DNA of 64,000 bases from Nonomuraea indica. Its GTDB lineage: Bacteria > Actinomycetota > Actinomycetes > Streptosporangiales > Streptosporangiaceae. Shown here piece after piece: positions 34,201-42,193 of this stretch (position 1 is the first letter of the stretch; every line of letters begins with the position of its first letter). Both the position numbers and the translations under genes were made by a program. Below the pieces are notes generated by a model. That model was not told where the DNA came from. It searched no databases and saw only the letters and a program-made list of their open reading frames with translations. The DNA is taken from contig NZ_KZ559467.1 in NCBI RefSeq assembly GCF_002850745.1, forward strand, positions 248,001 to 312,000. The letters are read 5' to 3'.

Positions 34201-35105
34201 ACGGCAAGGCGAAGATCGCCGAGCTGGGCTTCGAGGTGACCGCCCAGCTGCTGCCGCGCCGCCACTACCAGGCGCTGATCGACCTGTTCCGGACGGCGGA
34301 GAGGATGGACGGCGAGCCGCTGTCGCCGGCACGGCCGCTGGAGGACCTGCACCCGCCCGAGGTGGAGATCAGGTTGCTCGGCCCCGTCGAGATCGCCGGC
34401 CTGGGACCGCTGGAGGAGGGCCGGATGGGCCTGGCGGCGGAGATGCTGGTGTACCTGGCCACCCATCCGGGAGGGGTGCATCCTGCGGTGCTCGGCGGAG
34501 TGCTGTGGCCGCGCGGCGTGCAGACCATGGTCAGGGACGCGGCGATCGGCAGGGTGGCCGACTGGCTGGGCCCCGAACACCTCCTCGTCGACGACGCCGG
34601 CCGGTTGAGCCTCGGGCCGCGGGTGCGCACCGACTGGGCGCTGTTCCGGGAGCTCGTACGTCGTGCGGAGCGTGACCCGACCGCGCGGGTCCTGCTGCTG
34701 GAGCGGGCGCTCGGCCTGGTGCGCGGTCCGTTGCTGAGCGGGCGCCCGGCCGGCCGGTACGCGTGGCTGGCCGCGGACGACCTGGAGTACGACGTCACGG
34801 CGCTGGTGGCCGATGTCGCCCACCGGTTGTGCGAGATACGCCTGCACCAGGGGGCGCCGGAGGCGGCGGTCGCGGCGGTACGCGCCGCGCTGCTCCTGGC
34901 GGCCGACGACGAGGCGCTGTGGCGTGACCTGCTGCGCGCCACGCATGCCACAGGCGATCCGGTACGGCTGCGCGCCGTGGTGGACACGCTGACGGGGCCG
35001 CGGCGGTTCGGGTCGTACGGCGGCCTGGCCCCGGAGACGGAGGCGCTCATCGACGAGTTGCTGCCTATGTGGCGCATCCACGTGGTGAGGGAGTCGACGG
35101 CATGA
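31275..35105 (+). CDS. LysM-membrane-BTAD fusion protein of the Tad operon
   Basis: A 1276 aa protein. ATG 31275 overlaps the previous stop by four bases; in-frame ATGs at 31317 and 31353 are alternatives, and 31353 has the best ribosome binding site (GGGAGAGG). The N-terminal ~350 residues are low complexity with repeated AAPTMPAAPTASGAP. Membrane helices lie at about 370-480. A LysM domain at about 515-580 includes ESLWEIAEKCLGDGRRYPEI. Four 10-residue DRQGAGEARA repeats and another membrane segment follow. The C-terminal third has an ATPase-like/regulatory region and ends in a winged-helix plus BTAD domain (about 1030-1270, starting VEIRLLGPVEIAGLGPLEEG). LysM binds peptidoglycan and BTAD is found in SARP-type regulators. 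A wall-sensing role in pilus control is inferred. Confidence 0.85.
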   Translation: MSQTDSSHLVDQGAMSNDAGREKGEAMPTREPARPHGPTPAHDRPRLTGPDSGGEEERSRLAGPPGEAGLPGAGGQGGSGPADRLGGAGAGPAAPTMPAAPTASGAPTMPAAPTASAAPTMPAAPTGSAAPMIPAAPTASGAPSASAVPTASAGLGGSAGSGGSAAPGGRAAPYGGRAARPSGRTSRFARDAAYFLEGPAADAGRAPAESRSGTPGREEAAGDGSWPVGPERFEERVRPVGPEAVGDGRRSVGPERFQERVWPVGSEAVGDGRRPVGPEGSGLGARSFGAEGARRPVGPPAGAVGRSAGEVDGGGRRGRYVDGPRPVGQRPGPTARAEAAGRRPAGAYGRRAGPAPPVRIPARRTAGDVLAGIGALVVLVALVGGVPYALLTFVGPPVAPELLDVDLLFSQVGPSTIVAVLVLLVWLAWLQLFACVVVEVYAGVRRVGMPARVPLSGGTQALANRLVSAVLLLFTAGAVAVPIARLGAPAPAAPPMTAVAYSAPVVEQVLETQRTKKVYVVQPPHGRHHESLWEIAEKCLGDGRRYPEIFRLNQHKEQPDGARLRMADLIRPGWVLDMPDDARNVHVVPVTQARAQTLREHPGKAATTGRIADRAEQTVKEELGKRLPGQESPDRQGAGETRADRQGAGEARADRQGAGEARADRQGGGETRADAGRAADQYGSGLDLVDFLAGASLAAAGLLAALGRRRREQLWRRAFGRRVVRPRDDAASAEVALRIGADAPGTRILDVGLRLLGAELAAQGRTPPTVYAAHLSARNLDLWIHPPDGDAPEPWTVQDGGQVWRLAAHEGRLLTESPTGGAPYPGLVSLGTDAGGRVLVDLEAAQGLINIRGPQTTAALAALAVELATNRWSDRMRVTLVGFGTELTAIAPGRVRAVGGLAEVLPELEAAAAPRQEVLTGRVTGSPRVAHYLLSAVTPTHDEARRLALLARRDTAGYVVAGDVPHATWTLEITEDGKAKIAELGFEVTAQLLPRRHYQALIDLFRTAERMDGEPLSPARPLEDLHPPEVEIRLLGPVEIAGLGPLEEGRMGLAAEMLVYLATHPGGVHPAVLGGVLWPRGVQTMVRDAAIGRVADWLGPEHLLVDDAGRLSLGPRVRTDWALFRELVRRAERDPTARVLLLERALGLVRGPLLSGRPAGRYAWLAADDLEYDVTALVADVAHRLCEIRLHQGAPEAAVAAVRAALLLAADDEALWRDLLRATHATGDPVRLRAVVDTLTGPRRFGSYGGLAPETEALIDELLPMWRIHVVRESTA

Positions 35106-35227
35106 GGGCGGCCGGGGCGGTCGGATCGGCCGCGGCGCGGAAGGTGAGCGCCCGGGATCGGCAGTGCCGGAGGCGGGCCCGCCGGGGCGCGGAGGAGCTC
35201 GGACGGATATTGGAGGGTGGGCGGTGA
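35102..35227 (+). CDS. Small arginine-rich ORF, 41 aa
   Basis: ATG 35102 overlaps the stop of the LysM-BTAD gene as ATGA, and its own TGA overlaps the GTG of the lipoprotein gene at 35224. The product starts MRAAGAVGSAAARKVSARDR and is Arg/Gly/Ala-rich, with an EELGRILEGGR end. A GGAGGGTGGGCG run near its end could be the ribosome binding site for the lipoprotein gene. Coupling at both ends argues that ribosomes cross it. The peptide itself may have no function, and the ORF may exist only to couple translation. No family recognised. Confidence 0.45.
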   Translation: MRAAGAVGSAAARKVSARDRQCRRRARRGAEELGRILEGGR

Positions 35228-35925
35228 AGGCGTGGATCCAGGGGGCGATGGGGATCGCCGGAGTGGTCTCCGTCCTGGTGGGATGCGGGCAGGCGGCGCG
35301 GCCGTACGTACCGAAGGACGCTCCGGTGCCTGCGGCCGGCACCGGCCCGTCTGACGGGGGGACGACGGAGCCGTCCGCCGGGCGGAGCACGGAGCCGGGC
35401 TCGGTTCCGTCCGACGGGGACGGCGCGGCTCCGTCGGCTGTGGCGACCCTGACGCCTCCGAAGCCCGGGGTGGAGACGGTGTCGCTGGGGGACAAGGTGC
35501 GCGTCCGCATCGAGTGGCCGGCCGACGCCGATCCGCGGCTGCGGCTGGTCGCCGACTACTACCTGAGCTCGCGCCGGGCGGTCGTCACCGGCGATGACCG
35601 TTACCTCGACAACCTGGAGTCCGAGGCTGTGGGGCAGGCGCACGAGTGGGTGAGCGAGTTCGCGAAGCAGGAGCGGTCGCTGCGGGGGGTCGCCCGGCTC
35701 TACAACCTGCGTGTCCAGGCCGTCGTGGGCAGGGCTGTGCAGGTCAACACGTGCGTGGACGAGTCACGGCTACGGCTGATCTCCACGCGCACCGGCAAGG
35801 CGGTGGCGCGGCAGCCCGTCTGGACGCGTGAGCCGTACATGCAGGCCGTCGCCGCGCGCCGGGGTGACGACGGGGTGTGGCGCATCAGAACGTTCGTCCA
35901 CGGCTCGGAAGGATGTGGCCGATGA
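35224..35925 (+). CDS. Secreted lipoprotein of the Tad operon
   Basis: A 233 aa protein from GTG 35224. The N-terminus VKAWIQGAMGIAGVVSVLVG, followed directly by Cys, is a lipoprotein signal peptide with lipobox LVGC. A Pro/Thr/Ser/Gly-rich linker of about 75 residues follows. The folded domain has DKVRVRIEWPADADPRLRLV, EAVGQAHEWVSEFAKQERSL and a C-terminal RRGDDGVWRIRTFVHGSE, a mixed alpha/beta pattern like a small NTF2-type or pilus-accessory domain. It likely sits outside the membrane near the assembled pilus. It is coupled to genes on both sides. The precise function is unknown. Confidence 0.75.
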   Translation: MKAWIQGAMGIAGVVSVLVGCGQAARPYVPKDAPVPAAGTGPSDGGTTEPSAGRSTEPGSVPSDGDGAAPSAVATLTPPKPGVETVSLGDKVRVRIEWPADADPRLRLVADYYLSSRRAVVTGDDRYLDNLESEAVGQAHEWVSEFAKQERSLRGVARLYNLRVQAVVGRAVQVNTCVDESRLRLISTRTGKAVARQPVWTREPYMQAVAARRGDDGVWRIRTFVHGSEGCGR

Positions 35926-37010
35926 ATCTCGTCGTCCCGGTGCTCATGGCGGGGATGCTGGTGATCGGTGCGGGTGCGCACGCCGGCGCGGGCCGTACGG
36001 CGGCAGCCGGCGCGTACGCCGAGCGGGGTGGGCACGGCGTGTACGCCGAGCGGGGTGGGCACGGCGCCTGGGCCGGCCGGACGCCGGCCGGTGGGGCGGT
36101 GCTGGGCGCCCAGACCGGTGCCCGGGTCGATCCCCGCGATCCCGGGGGGAAGTCCGGAGCCACGGGGGAGCAGCGCGGTCGCACGACATCCCTGACGCTC
36201 ACTCACTCCAAGATCGTGGTCACGGGCAACGGGGTCAAGGGCGGCCGGAGCGACGGCTACCGGCTGACGAGCCCCTGCTGGTACGAGCCCGGTCCCACAC
36301 CCGAGGAGATGCTCAAGGCGCAGCAGAACTCAGCCGACCACTTCGCCCGGATCAAGGCGGACGAGGAGAGCTTCCTGCGCTACCTGGAGCAGTTCAAGGA
36401 CAAGATCGGCAAGCCGGGCCGGTGGTGGACCCCCGCCTACAACGCCGCCGATCCGCGGGGCACGGCCTGCTGGACGGACATGGAGCTGTTCGTCTTCGTG
36501 CCCCCGAACACCACCCCGCCGCAGGGCATCACCCTGCGCGAGCTGGCCGACATCGCCAGGGCCGCGCTGACCGTGCCGGAGCCGAGGGTCAGGCTGAACC
36601 CCGACGCCAAGAGCTACGTCAACCTGCCGACCTGGGTGTGGCTGGACGGCCTGGGCGAGACGACCCGCACGGCGACGGCGTCGATCCCCGGCGTCATGAG
36701 CGCCACCGTGGTGGCGACGCTGAAGAGCATCAAGATCGACCCGGGGGTCGGCACGGACCGGGCCGAGGTGAGTGACGACTGCGGACCGTCCGGCAGGCCG
36801 TACGTCAAGGGCGGGGCGTTCCGGTGCGGAGTGCGCTATCTGCGCGCCTCCCTCGATCAGCCGCGCGAGGTCTACCAGCTCACCGTGACGACGGTCTGGC
36901 CGGTCGAGGTGGCCGACAACGTGGTGCCGGTGCAGTACGCGCCCGTCGAGGTCGGGGTGACGCGGGACGTTCCGGTCGGCGAGGTGCAGAGCAAGGTGAC
37001 GAACTCCTGA
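35922..37010 (+). CDS. Secreted protein of unknown function, last gene of Tad operon
   Basis: A 362 aa protein from ATG 35922 (four-base overlap). The signal peptide is MNLVVPVLMAGMLVIGAGAH. Two short repeats (YAERGGHG) follow in a Gly/Arg-rich linker. The main domain contains DGYRLTSPCWYEPGPTPEEM, then WWTPAYNAADPRGTACW, then TDMELFVFVPPNTTPPQGIT. A repeated-sheet C-terminal half holds further cysteines (VSDDCGPSG and FRCGVRY). Similar secreted proteins commonly end actinobacterial Tad operons, so a cell-surface or pilus-tip role is inferred. No terminator hairpin was clear in the 252-base gap downstream, which is otherwise gene-free. Confidence 0.75.
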   Translation: MNLVVPVLMAGMLVIGAGAHAGAGRTAAAGAYAERGGHGVYAERGGHGAWAGRTPAGGAVLGAQTGARVDPRDPGGKSGATGEQRGRTTSLTLTHSKIVVTGNGVKGGRSDGYRLTSPCWYEPGPTPEEMLKAQQNSADHFARIKADEESFLRYLEQFKDKIGKPGRWWTPAYNAADPRGTACWTDMELFVFVPPNTTPPQGITLRELADIARAALTVPEPRVRLNPDAKSYVNLPTWVWLDGLGETTRTATASIPGVMSATVVATLKSIKIDPGVGTDRAEVSDDCGPSGRPYVKGGAFRCGVRYLRASLDQPREVYQLTVTTVWPVEVADNVVPVQYAPVEVGVTRDVPVGEVQSKVTNS

Positions 37011-37262
37011 TTCTCGGGGGCCGGGCTGCGGGACGGCTGCCGTCAGACCTCCGCCAGAGCCTGCCGCCGAGGGTCGTCGCACCGCCCTGGCGTGCGCGCA
37101 CCACGCCCGCGCCGCCGGGGGAGTGGGGCGCCGCCGCGCGCACCCCGCCCGCCTGATCATCCCGTCGGCCGTCGACCCGCCCGCAGGGGAAGCGGGCCAA
37201 GGCCCCCGGTACAAGATCCAGACAGCGGCGGTCATGTCCGGCCATGGTGTGCCGTCCGGCGG

Positions 37263-38345
37263 TCACCCTGTGAGCAGCCGCACCACGGCGTCCACGTCCT
37301 CTTGGTTGTTGAAGTAGTGGAAGCCGAAACGTACGCGATCGCCCAGCGTGGTGGCCCGGATCCCACCGTGCCGCAGCCGTGCGGCGGCCGTGTCGGCCTC
37401 GTCCATCTGCAGGACGACGATCTGCGACAGGCCGCCGTCGTTCGGATGCCGCAGCCCGATGTCCTGCGCCCTTTCGATGAGCTGGGTCGCGAGCGCCAGG
37501 CAGTGTCTCTCCACGAGGCGGGCGTCCAAGGAGAGCATGAGCCGCAGCGCGGCGCAGGCGCCCATCCATGACAGCCAGGCAGGAGAGGCGTCACACCTGC
37601 CGGCGTCCGCAGCCAGTCGCAGGGAACCGGCGAAGTAGCCGTACGGAGGGCCGGTCGATCTCCAGCCAGGGACGAGGGGGCGCAGCTCGCCCACCAGGTT
37701 CGGCCTCGTGACGAGCCAGGCCGCGCCGCGCGGGCACAGCAGCCACTTGTATCCGTGGACCGCGAGGTAGTCGGGGCGGACGGCCGCCCAGTCGAAGGAG
37801 AGTGCTCCCAGCGACTGGGTGACGTTCACGAAGAGCCGCGCCCCCACGCGGTCGGTCGCGGCACGGAGCGCCGGCAGGTCGAGGCGCTGCCCTTCCCGGC
37901 TGGTGACCTCGCTCACCGCGAGCAGTCCGGTGTCCTCGTCCAGCGCGTCGATCAGGTCCTCCAGCCTGGTGATGCCGTGTCTGGGCGGCACGGCGACCAC
38001 GTCATGTCCGGCGGTCCACGGGAACAGGTTGCTGCGGAACTCCTGGGCGGGAACCACCACGCGGCAGCGGGGGATCGACGCGGCCACAGTGGCCGCGGCC
38101 TCCCCGAGGGAGCCGACGGCCGACACCGTGGCGGGGTCCACGCCGATGAGGCGGGCGAACAACGTGCGGGCCTCGGCCACGGCGCCGTCCCATTCGAGCC
38201 AGTCGAAGCCACCACCGGACCAGGCGTCGAGGGCATCCCGCAGGGTGTCCACGACGGGCTGGGGCCCGGGTGGCGCGCCGGGGGTGTCCAGCCAGACGGT
38301 TGACCGCAACGCGGGAAAAAGCGCGCGGAACTCCTCCGGTCTCAT
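37263..38345 (-). CDS. PLP-dependent class V aminotransferase-fold protein
   Basis: A 360 aa protein from ATG 38345, which overlaps the RidA stop by four bases. The N-terminal FPALRSTVWLDTPGAPPGPQ, central LDEDTGLLAVSEVTSREGQR and HGYKWLLCPRGAAWL place it in the class V (cysteine desulfurase/isopenicillin epimerase-like) group. The Lys in HGYKW is the probable Schiff-base residue. The C-terminal region has RVRFGFHYFNNQEDVDAVV. The substrate cannot be read from the sequence. The RidA partner suggests formation of reactive enamine or imine intermediates. It is divergent from an IclR regulator that precedes the E1 dehydrogenase genes. Confidence 0.85.
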   Translation of the reverse strand: MRPEEFRALFPALRSTVWLDTPGAPPGPQPVVDTLRDALDAWSGGGFDWLEWDGAVAEARTLFARLIGVDPATVSAVGSLGEAAATVAASIPRCRVVVPAQEFRSNLFPWTAGHDVVAVPPRHGITRLEDLIDALDEDTGLLAVSEVTSREGQRLDLPALRAATDRVGARLFVNVTQSLGALSFDWAAVRPDYLAVHGYKWLLCPRGAAWLVTRPNLVGELRPLVPGWRSTGPPYGYFAGSLRLAADAGRCDASPAWLSWMGACAALRLMLSLDARLVERHCLALATQLIERAQDIGLRHPNDGGLSQIVVLQMDEADTAAARLRHGGIRATTLGDRVRFGFHYFNNQEDVDAVVRLLTG

Positions 38346-38767
38346 GCCCGCGGCTCCGCCGCGGGCGGGATCGCGGCGACCGCCTCGACCTCGACCACGA
38401 TCTCCGGCGCGGCCAGGGCGCTGACGACGATCAGGGAGTGCGCCGGCCAGCCCTTGTCGGGAAACCAGTCCTTGAACACCTCTGTTCGCGCCGCCCGGCA
38501 TCCGGGCAGGTGCTCCGTGCCGGCCACCATGGTGAACAGCTTGACCAGATGGCGCGGCTCCGCCCCGGCGGCCGCGAGCAGGGCGCCGATGTTGGCGAAC
38601 GCCTGCCGGGTCTGCGATTCGGCGTCGGGGCCGGAGAGCACGCCGTCCTCCCGCACCCCCACCTGGCCGGAGATGAAGAGCAACCCGTGTGAGGCCGGAA
38701 CGGACGCCAGGTGGCTGTACTGGGCGACCGGCGCCCCGACCCCGGCCGGGCTCCAGCGATGAATCAT
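38342..38767 (-). CDS. RidA-family deaminase/regulatory protein
   Basis: A 141 aa protein from ATG 38767 with GAAGGAG five bases upstream; ATG 38791 is an extension. The YSHLASVPASHGLLFISGQV block, the QTRQAFANIGALLAAAGAEP helix and the C-terminal HSLIVVSALAAPEIVVEVEA are the RidA/YjgF/Rid fold. The catalytic-type Arg of true RidA at the C-terminal strand is not obvious, so a substrate-binding or non-deaminating paralogue is possible. Family members remove reactive 2-aminoacrylate-like enamines. It is the first gene of a two-gene operon with the PLP enzyme. Confidence 0.85.
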   Translation of the reverse strand: MIHRWSPAGVGAPVAQYSHLASVPASHGLLFISGQVGVREDGVLSGPDAESQTRQAFANIGALLAAAGAEPRHLVKLFTMVAGTEHLPGCRAARTEVFKDWFPDKGWPAHSLIVVSALAAPEIVVEVEAVAAIPPAAEPRA

Positions 38768-39076
38768 CTGCACTCCTTCTCGGTGCGTCATGACCTTCGC
38801 GCATGCTAGACAGGCACCTGCGCTCTCAAGCGCCCCTCAGGGGACAGTTTTCAGATAATCGAAAAATGACTTCATTCTGCTAACGCCACCACGCCTGTTC
38901 GATGCACCGTGGGACCACGGGGGCCTACGACCCGCTCGTCGTGGCGCCGGCCTCCGCTCAGCGTGATCTCGCGGGGTCGGAGTCGTTGACGGGCTTCACC
39001 GCGGGATCGGCTGGACGGGTACGGGAAGCCGTCAAGGTGCCGGCACGCGCTTGGCCGAGGATGGAGGTGAACGGGC
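38768..39076. promoter_or_regulatory. Divergent promoter region between ridA-like gene and IclR
   Basis: A 309-base gap with no convincing gene. The half next to the RidA gene includes an AT-rich stretch (TTTTCAGATAATCGAAAAATGA, here split around 38849-38871) that could hold its -10 and -35 elements. Autoregulation by IclR from this gap is likely, as such divergent arrangements are typical. No operator could be fixed by eye. Confidence 0.4.
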
Positions 39077-39880
39077 GTGGACGCTGAGGGGGAGAAGGGC
39101 CGCGGAACCCTGCTGCACACCCTGGACCGCGGCCTGCAGGTCCTGGAGGCCGTTGCCGCGTCCGAGGGCGGAGCCACGGCCAAGGCGCTGAGCAGGCAGC
39201 TCGAGATCAAGATCGGGACCTGCTATCACCTGCTGCGCACCCTGGTCGCCGCCGGGTACGTCGTACGGCTGACCGGCGGTGTCTACGACGTCGGGCCGCG
39301 GGCGGCGTCGCTGAGCCGGCATCTGCAACGTCGCGCCGGCCCCTCCCCGGAGCTGTCCGTCATCCTGACCCGGCTGCACAACAGGACCCGGGAGACCGTC
39401 TACCTCTCGGGCTGGCAGCACGGCACGCCAACGCTGCAGCACTACCTGACGGGAGAGCACGCTCTGCGAGTCGGCGCGCTGGACGTGGGCTATGTCGGGA
39501 ACATGCACGCTCGCGCCTCGTGCAAGGCGATCCTGGCCCACCTGCCGGAGGAACAGGTGGCGGCCATGCTCAAAGGCGTGCCGCTGGTGGCGCTGACACC
39601 CAACACCATCACCGACTTCGACGAGCTCACGGTGGAACTGGCCAGGGTCCGCGGCCGCGGTTACGCGCTCGACCTGGAGGAATTCCGCCCTGGCGTGGTC
39701 TGCCTGTCGGCGGCGTTCTCCGACGAAGGCGGCATCCCCGTCGGCTCCTTCACCGCGTCGGTCCCCGTCACCCGGTTCACCGAACGCCAGGCCGGTCTCG
39801 CCGCCCAGGTGCGGGAGGCCGCGTCCATGGCCACCACCCTGCTGCGCACCGGACGCATCGTCGTCCCGTCCGCCGGCTGA
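39077..39880 (+). CDS. IclR-family transcriptional regulator
   Basis: A 267 aa protein from GTG 39077, with GGAGG upstream. The N-terminal winged helix spans about residues 10-70 (LDRGLQVLEAVAASEGGATA, then ALSRQLEIKIGTCYHLLRTL). The IclR effector domain follows, with YVGNMHARASCKAILAHLPE, CLSAAFSDEGGIPVGSFTAS and a C-terminal helix. Length and order are normal. It lies upstream of the E1 alpha/beta genes on the same strand and diverges from the RidA/aminotransferase operon. It probably controls both sets in response to a small carboxylic acid. Confidence 0.92.
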   Translation: MDAEGEKGRGTLLHTLDRGLQVLEAVAASEGGATAKALSRQLEIKIGTCYHLLRTLVAAGYVVRLTGGVYDVGPRAASLSRHLQRRAGPSPELSVILTRLHNRTRETVYLSGWQHGTPTLQHYLTGEHALRVGALDVGYVGNMHARASCKAILAHLPEEQVAAMLKGVPLVALTPNTITDFDELTVELARVRGRGYALDLEEFRPGVVCLSAAFSDEGGIPVGSFTASVPVTRFTERQAGLAAQVREAASMATTLLRTGRIVVPSAG

Positions 39881-39932
39881 CCCCGACCCCGTCATCCCTC
39901 ACCGGCCCCGCCGGAGATCTCAGGAAAGGAGC

Positions 39933-40901
39933 GTGGGTACACCCATGCCGGAAACCGCCGCCACGCAGCTCGATTTCCTCGAATCGATGCTGCGTATCAG
40001 GTTCTTCGAGGAGGAGGTCGGCCGGCTGCGCGCCGAAGGTTCGATCGTCGGCTCGGTCCACCTGTGCAACGGTCAGGAGGCAGTCCACGCCGGGGCGTGC
40101 GCCGCTCTTGATCCGAGCAGGGACGCCGTGTTCCCGACCTACAGAGGGCACGGCTGGACGCTGGCCTGCGGGGTTCCGCCGTACGCGCTGTTCGCCGAGT
40201 TGCTGGGCAGGCAGACGGGCGTCAACGGTGGCAGGGGCGGGTCGGCGTACCTGACCGCCCCCGAATACGGCATGTACGGCGAGAACTCGATCGTCGGGGC
40301 GGGCGCGCCCATCGCGGCAGGCGCCGCGCTCGCCGCCACGTTCGACGGGTCGGGGCGGGTCGCGCTGGCCGCGTTCGGCGACGGCGCCATGAACCAGGGG
40401 GCGGTGCACGAGGCGATGAACTTCGCCGCCGTACGCGACCTTCCGGTGATCTTCCTGGTGGAGAACAACCACTACTCCGAGCTGACGCCGATCGCGTCGA
40501 TGGTGCGTGGCGACAGGCTCTTCGCACGCGCGTCGGCGTACGGGATGCCGGGCGGGCGGGTCGACGGCAACGATCCCGCGGCGGTGCGCGACGCGGTCGC
40601 CCAGGCGGTGGAACGAGCACGAGGAGGTCACGGCCCGGCCCTGATCGAGGCCATGACGCAGCGCATCGTGGGCCACTACATCGGTGACGCGCAGCACTAC
40701 AGGCCTCCGGGCGAGCTGGAGGCCGCCCTCGCCGACGAGCCGATCGCCCGCCTGCTCGCCACGCTGCGGGAGACGATTCCGCACGCCGAGCTCGACGCCC
40801 TGTCGGAACGCGTGCGAGCCGAGATCGCCGACGCGTCGGCACGAGCCCAGGCGGACCCGCCGGCCGACCCTTCCACCGTTCTGGAGCACCTGTATGCCTG
40901 A
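39933..40901 (+). CDS. Thiamine-diphosphate dehydrogenase E1 component, alpha subunit
   Basis: A 322 aa protein from GTG 39933 (AGGAAAGG upstream); ATG 39945 is a close alternative. The product is the alpha half of a heterotetrameric 2-oxo acid or acetoin dehydrogenase E1. Motifs include RIRFFEEEVGRLRAEG, CNGQEAVHAGACAAL, YRGHGWTLACGV and the ThDP site GDGAMNQGAVHEAMNF ending in ENN. The substrate could be pyruvate, acetoin or a branched-chain oxo acid. It overlaps the beta gene by eight bases. No E2 or E3 gene is present nearby, so it must borrow these or act with an alternative acceptor. Confidence 0.9.
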   Translation: MGTPMPETAATQLDFLESMLRIRFFEEEVGRLRAEGSIVGSVHLCNGQEAVHAGACAALDPSRDAVFPTYRGHGWTLACGVPPYALFAELLGRQTGVNGGRGGSAYLTAPEYGMYGENSIVGAGAPIAAGAALAATFDGSGRVALAAFGDGAMNQGAVHEAMNFAAVRDLPVIFLVENNHYSELTPIASMVRGDRLFARASAYGMPGGRVDGNDPAAVRDAVAQAVERARGGHGPALIEAMTQRIVGHYIGDAQHYRPPGELEAALADEPIARLLATLRETIPHAELDALSERVRAEIADASARAQADPPADPSTVLEHLYA

Positions 40902-41925
40902 GACCAGGGATTTGTCGTATGCCGAGGCCGTGAACGCGGCCCTCGCCCGGGCCCTCGACGAGCGTCCGGAGACCCTGCTGTTCGGCGAGGACGTCGCGCT
41001 GCCCGGTGGCGTGTTCGGCGTCACCAAAGGGCTGCGCAGGAGGTTCGGCGAGCGGGTCTTCGACACGCCCATCTCCGAGTCGGCCATCATCGGCGGCGCG
41101 GTCGGCGCCGCGATGTTCGGCAGGCGCCCCATCGTCGAGATCATGTGGGCGGACTTCTTCCTCGTCGCCTTGGACCAGGTCGTCAACCAGGCGGCCAACG
41201 TCCGGTATGTCTCCCGCGGAGCCGTCACCGCGCCGATCACCATCCGCACCCAGCAGGGCAGCGCCCCTGGCGCGTGCGCCCAGCACTCCCAGAGTTTGGA
41301 GGCCGTTTTCGCGCACGTGCCCGGCCTGCGGGTCGCCATGCCCGCCACTCACCAGGACGCGTACGACCTGCTGCTGGCAGCAGTCTGGTGCGACGATCCG
41401 GTGATCGTCATCGAGAACCGCACCCTGTACCACACCGGCAGGCGGCCCGTCGGCGTCAACGGCGGGATCCAACCGGCCGAGGGCGCGCTGATCCGCCGCC
41501 CCGGTGCTGATGTGACGCTGCTGACCTGGGGCGCGATGCTGCACGCGGCTTTGGAGGCGGCCGAACTCGCGGCGGGCCGGGGGATCGACGCCGAGGTGAT
41601 CGACGCCCGCTGGATACGCCCGCTCGACCTCGACACCGTGCTCGCCAGTGTGGAACGCACCGGACGGCTGGTCGTGGCCCACGAGGCGCACACCACGGGC
41701 GGGGTCGGCGGCGAGGTGCTCGCCGCCGTCGCCGAATCGGGCGTTCGGCTGCGCTCCGCCCCGCTTCGCGTGGGTGCGCCCCCGGTACGCATGCCCGCCG
41801 CGCCGGCCCTGGCGCGGGCCGTCGTCCCGAACGCCTTGACCATCGCCGACGCGCTGATCCGGTCTGCGGCCGGCGGCAGCGTGGGCGCGGCCGCGGAAGG
41901 AGCGGCGGACGTCCCCCGGCGCTGA
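40894..41925 (+). CDS. Thiamine-diphosphate dehydrogenase E1 component, beta subunit
   Basis: A 343 aa protein from ATG 40894. It contains LLFGEDVALPGGVFGVTKGL, DTPISESAIIGGAVGAAMFG, the RTQQGSAPGACAQHSQSLEA loop, MPATHQDAYDLLLAAV and the C-terminal transketolase domain with DADVTLLTWGAM-like strand and EAHTTGGVGGEV. It forms an alpha2/beta2 E1 with the upstream product. The last 30 residues are Ala/Gly-rich and extend beyond the domain. It lies directly downstream of IclR control. The absence of E2/E3 genes is as noted for the partner. Confidence 0.92.
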   Translation: MPETRDLSYAEAVNAALARALDERPETLLFGEDVALPGGVFGVTKGLRRRFGERVFDTPISESAIIGGAVGAAMFGRRPIVEIMWADFFLVALDQVVNQAANVRYVSRGAVTAPITIRTQQGSAPGACAQHSQSLEAVFAHVPGLRVAMPATHQDAYDLLLAAVWCDDPVIVIENRTLYHTGRRPVGVNGGIQPAEGALIRRPGADVTLLTWGAMLHAALEAAELAAGRGIDAEVIDARWIRPLDLDTVLASVERTGRLVVAHEAHTTGGVGGEVLAAVAESGVRLRSAPLRVGAPPVRMPAAPALARAVVPNALTIADALIRSAAGGSVGAAAEGAADVPRR

Positions 41926-42003
41926 CCGCCTCCCGGACGGCGGAGGTGCGCCGACCGTACGGAGCGGGCCGTGGCGCCGACGAGAGACCGATCACATGGG
42001 GTG

Positions 42004-42024
42004 CATACCATTCCGTATGGTACA
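42004..42024. promoter_or_regulatory. TetR-type palindrome, site A
   Basis: CATACCAT-TCCGT-ATGGTACA. Arms TACCAT and ATGGTA are perfect reverse complements with a five-base spacer. The site matches site D at 54519-54539 in arm sequence and spacing. It lies 80-190 bases after the E1 beta gene and upstream of the lipoprotein gene at 42194; no start codon with a good product follows it immediately. Confidence 0.5.
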
Positions 42025-42193
42025 TTACGTGATCAAGAAACGAGGGGACGCCGGTTTCGCACCTCGTCGAGGCCGGAGGACATCTCCCAGGCAAACGAAA
42101 TAAATCCACTGAAAGGCTCTTGCCCATGCAGGTCAGCACCCGGGCGGATGCCGATCTCCGTAGCGTCACCCACGACTTGGACAGGTGAATATC

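Noticed and set aside
31113..35510. A 1465-codon open frame on the minus strand
   Set aside because: Antisense shadow of the LysM-BTAD gene in high-GC DNA. It is Arg/Gln/His-rich without any domain, while the plus strand has clear families and overlapping starts.
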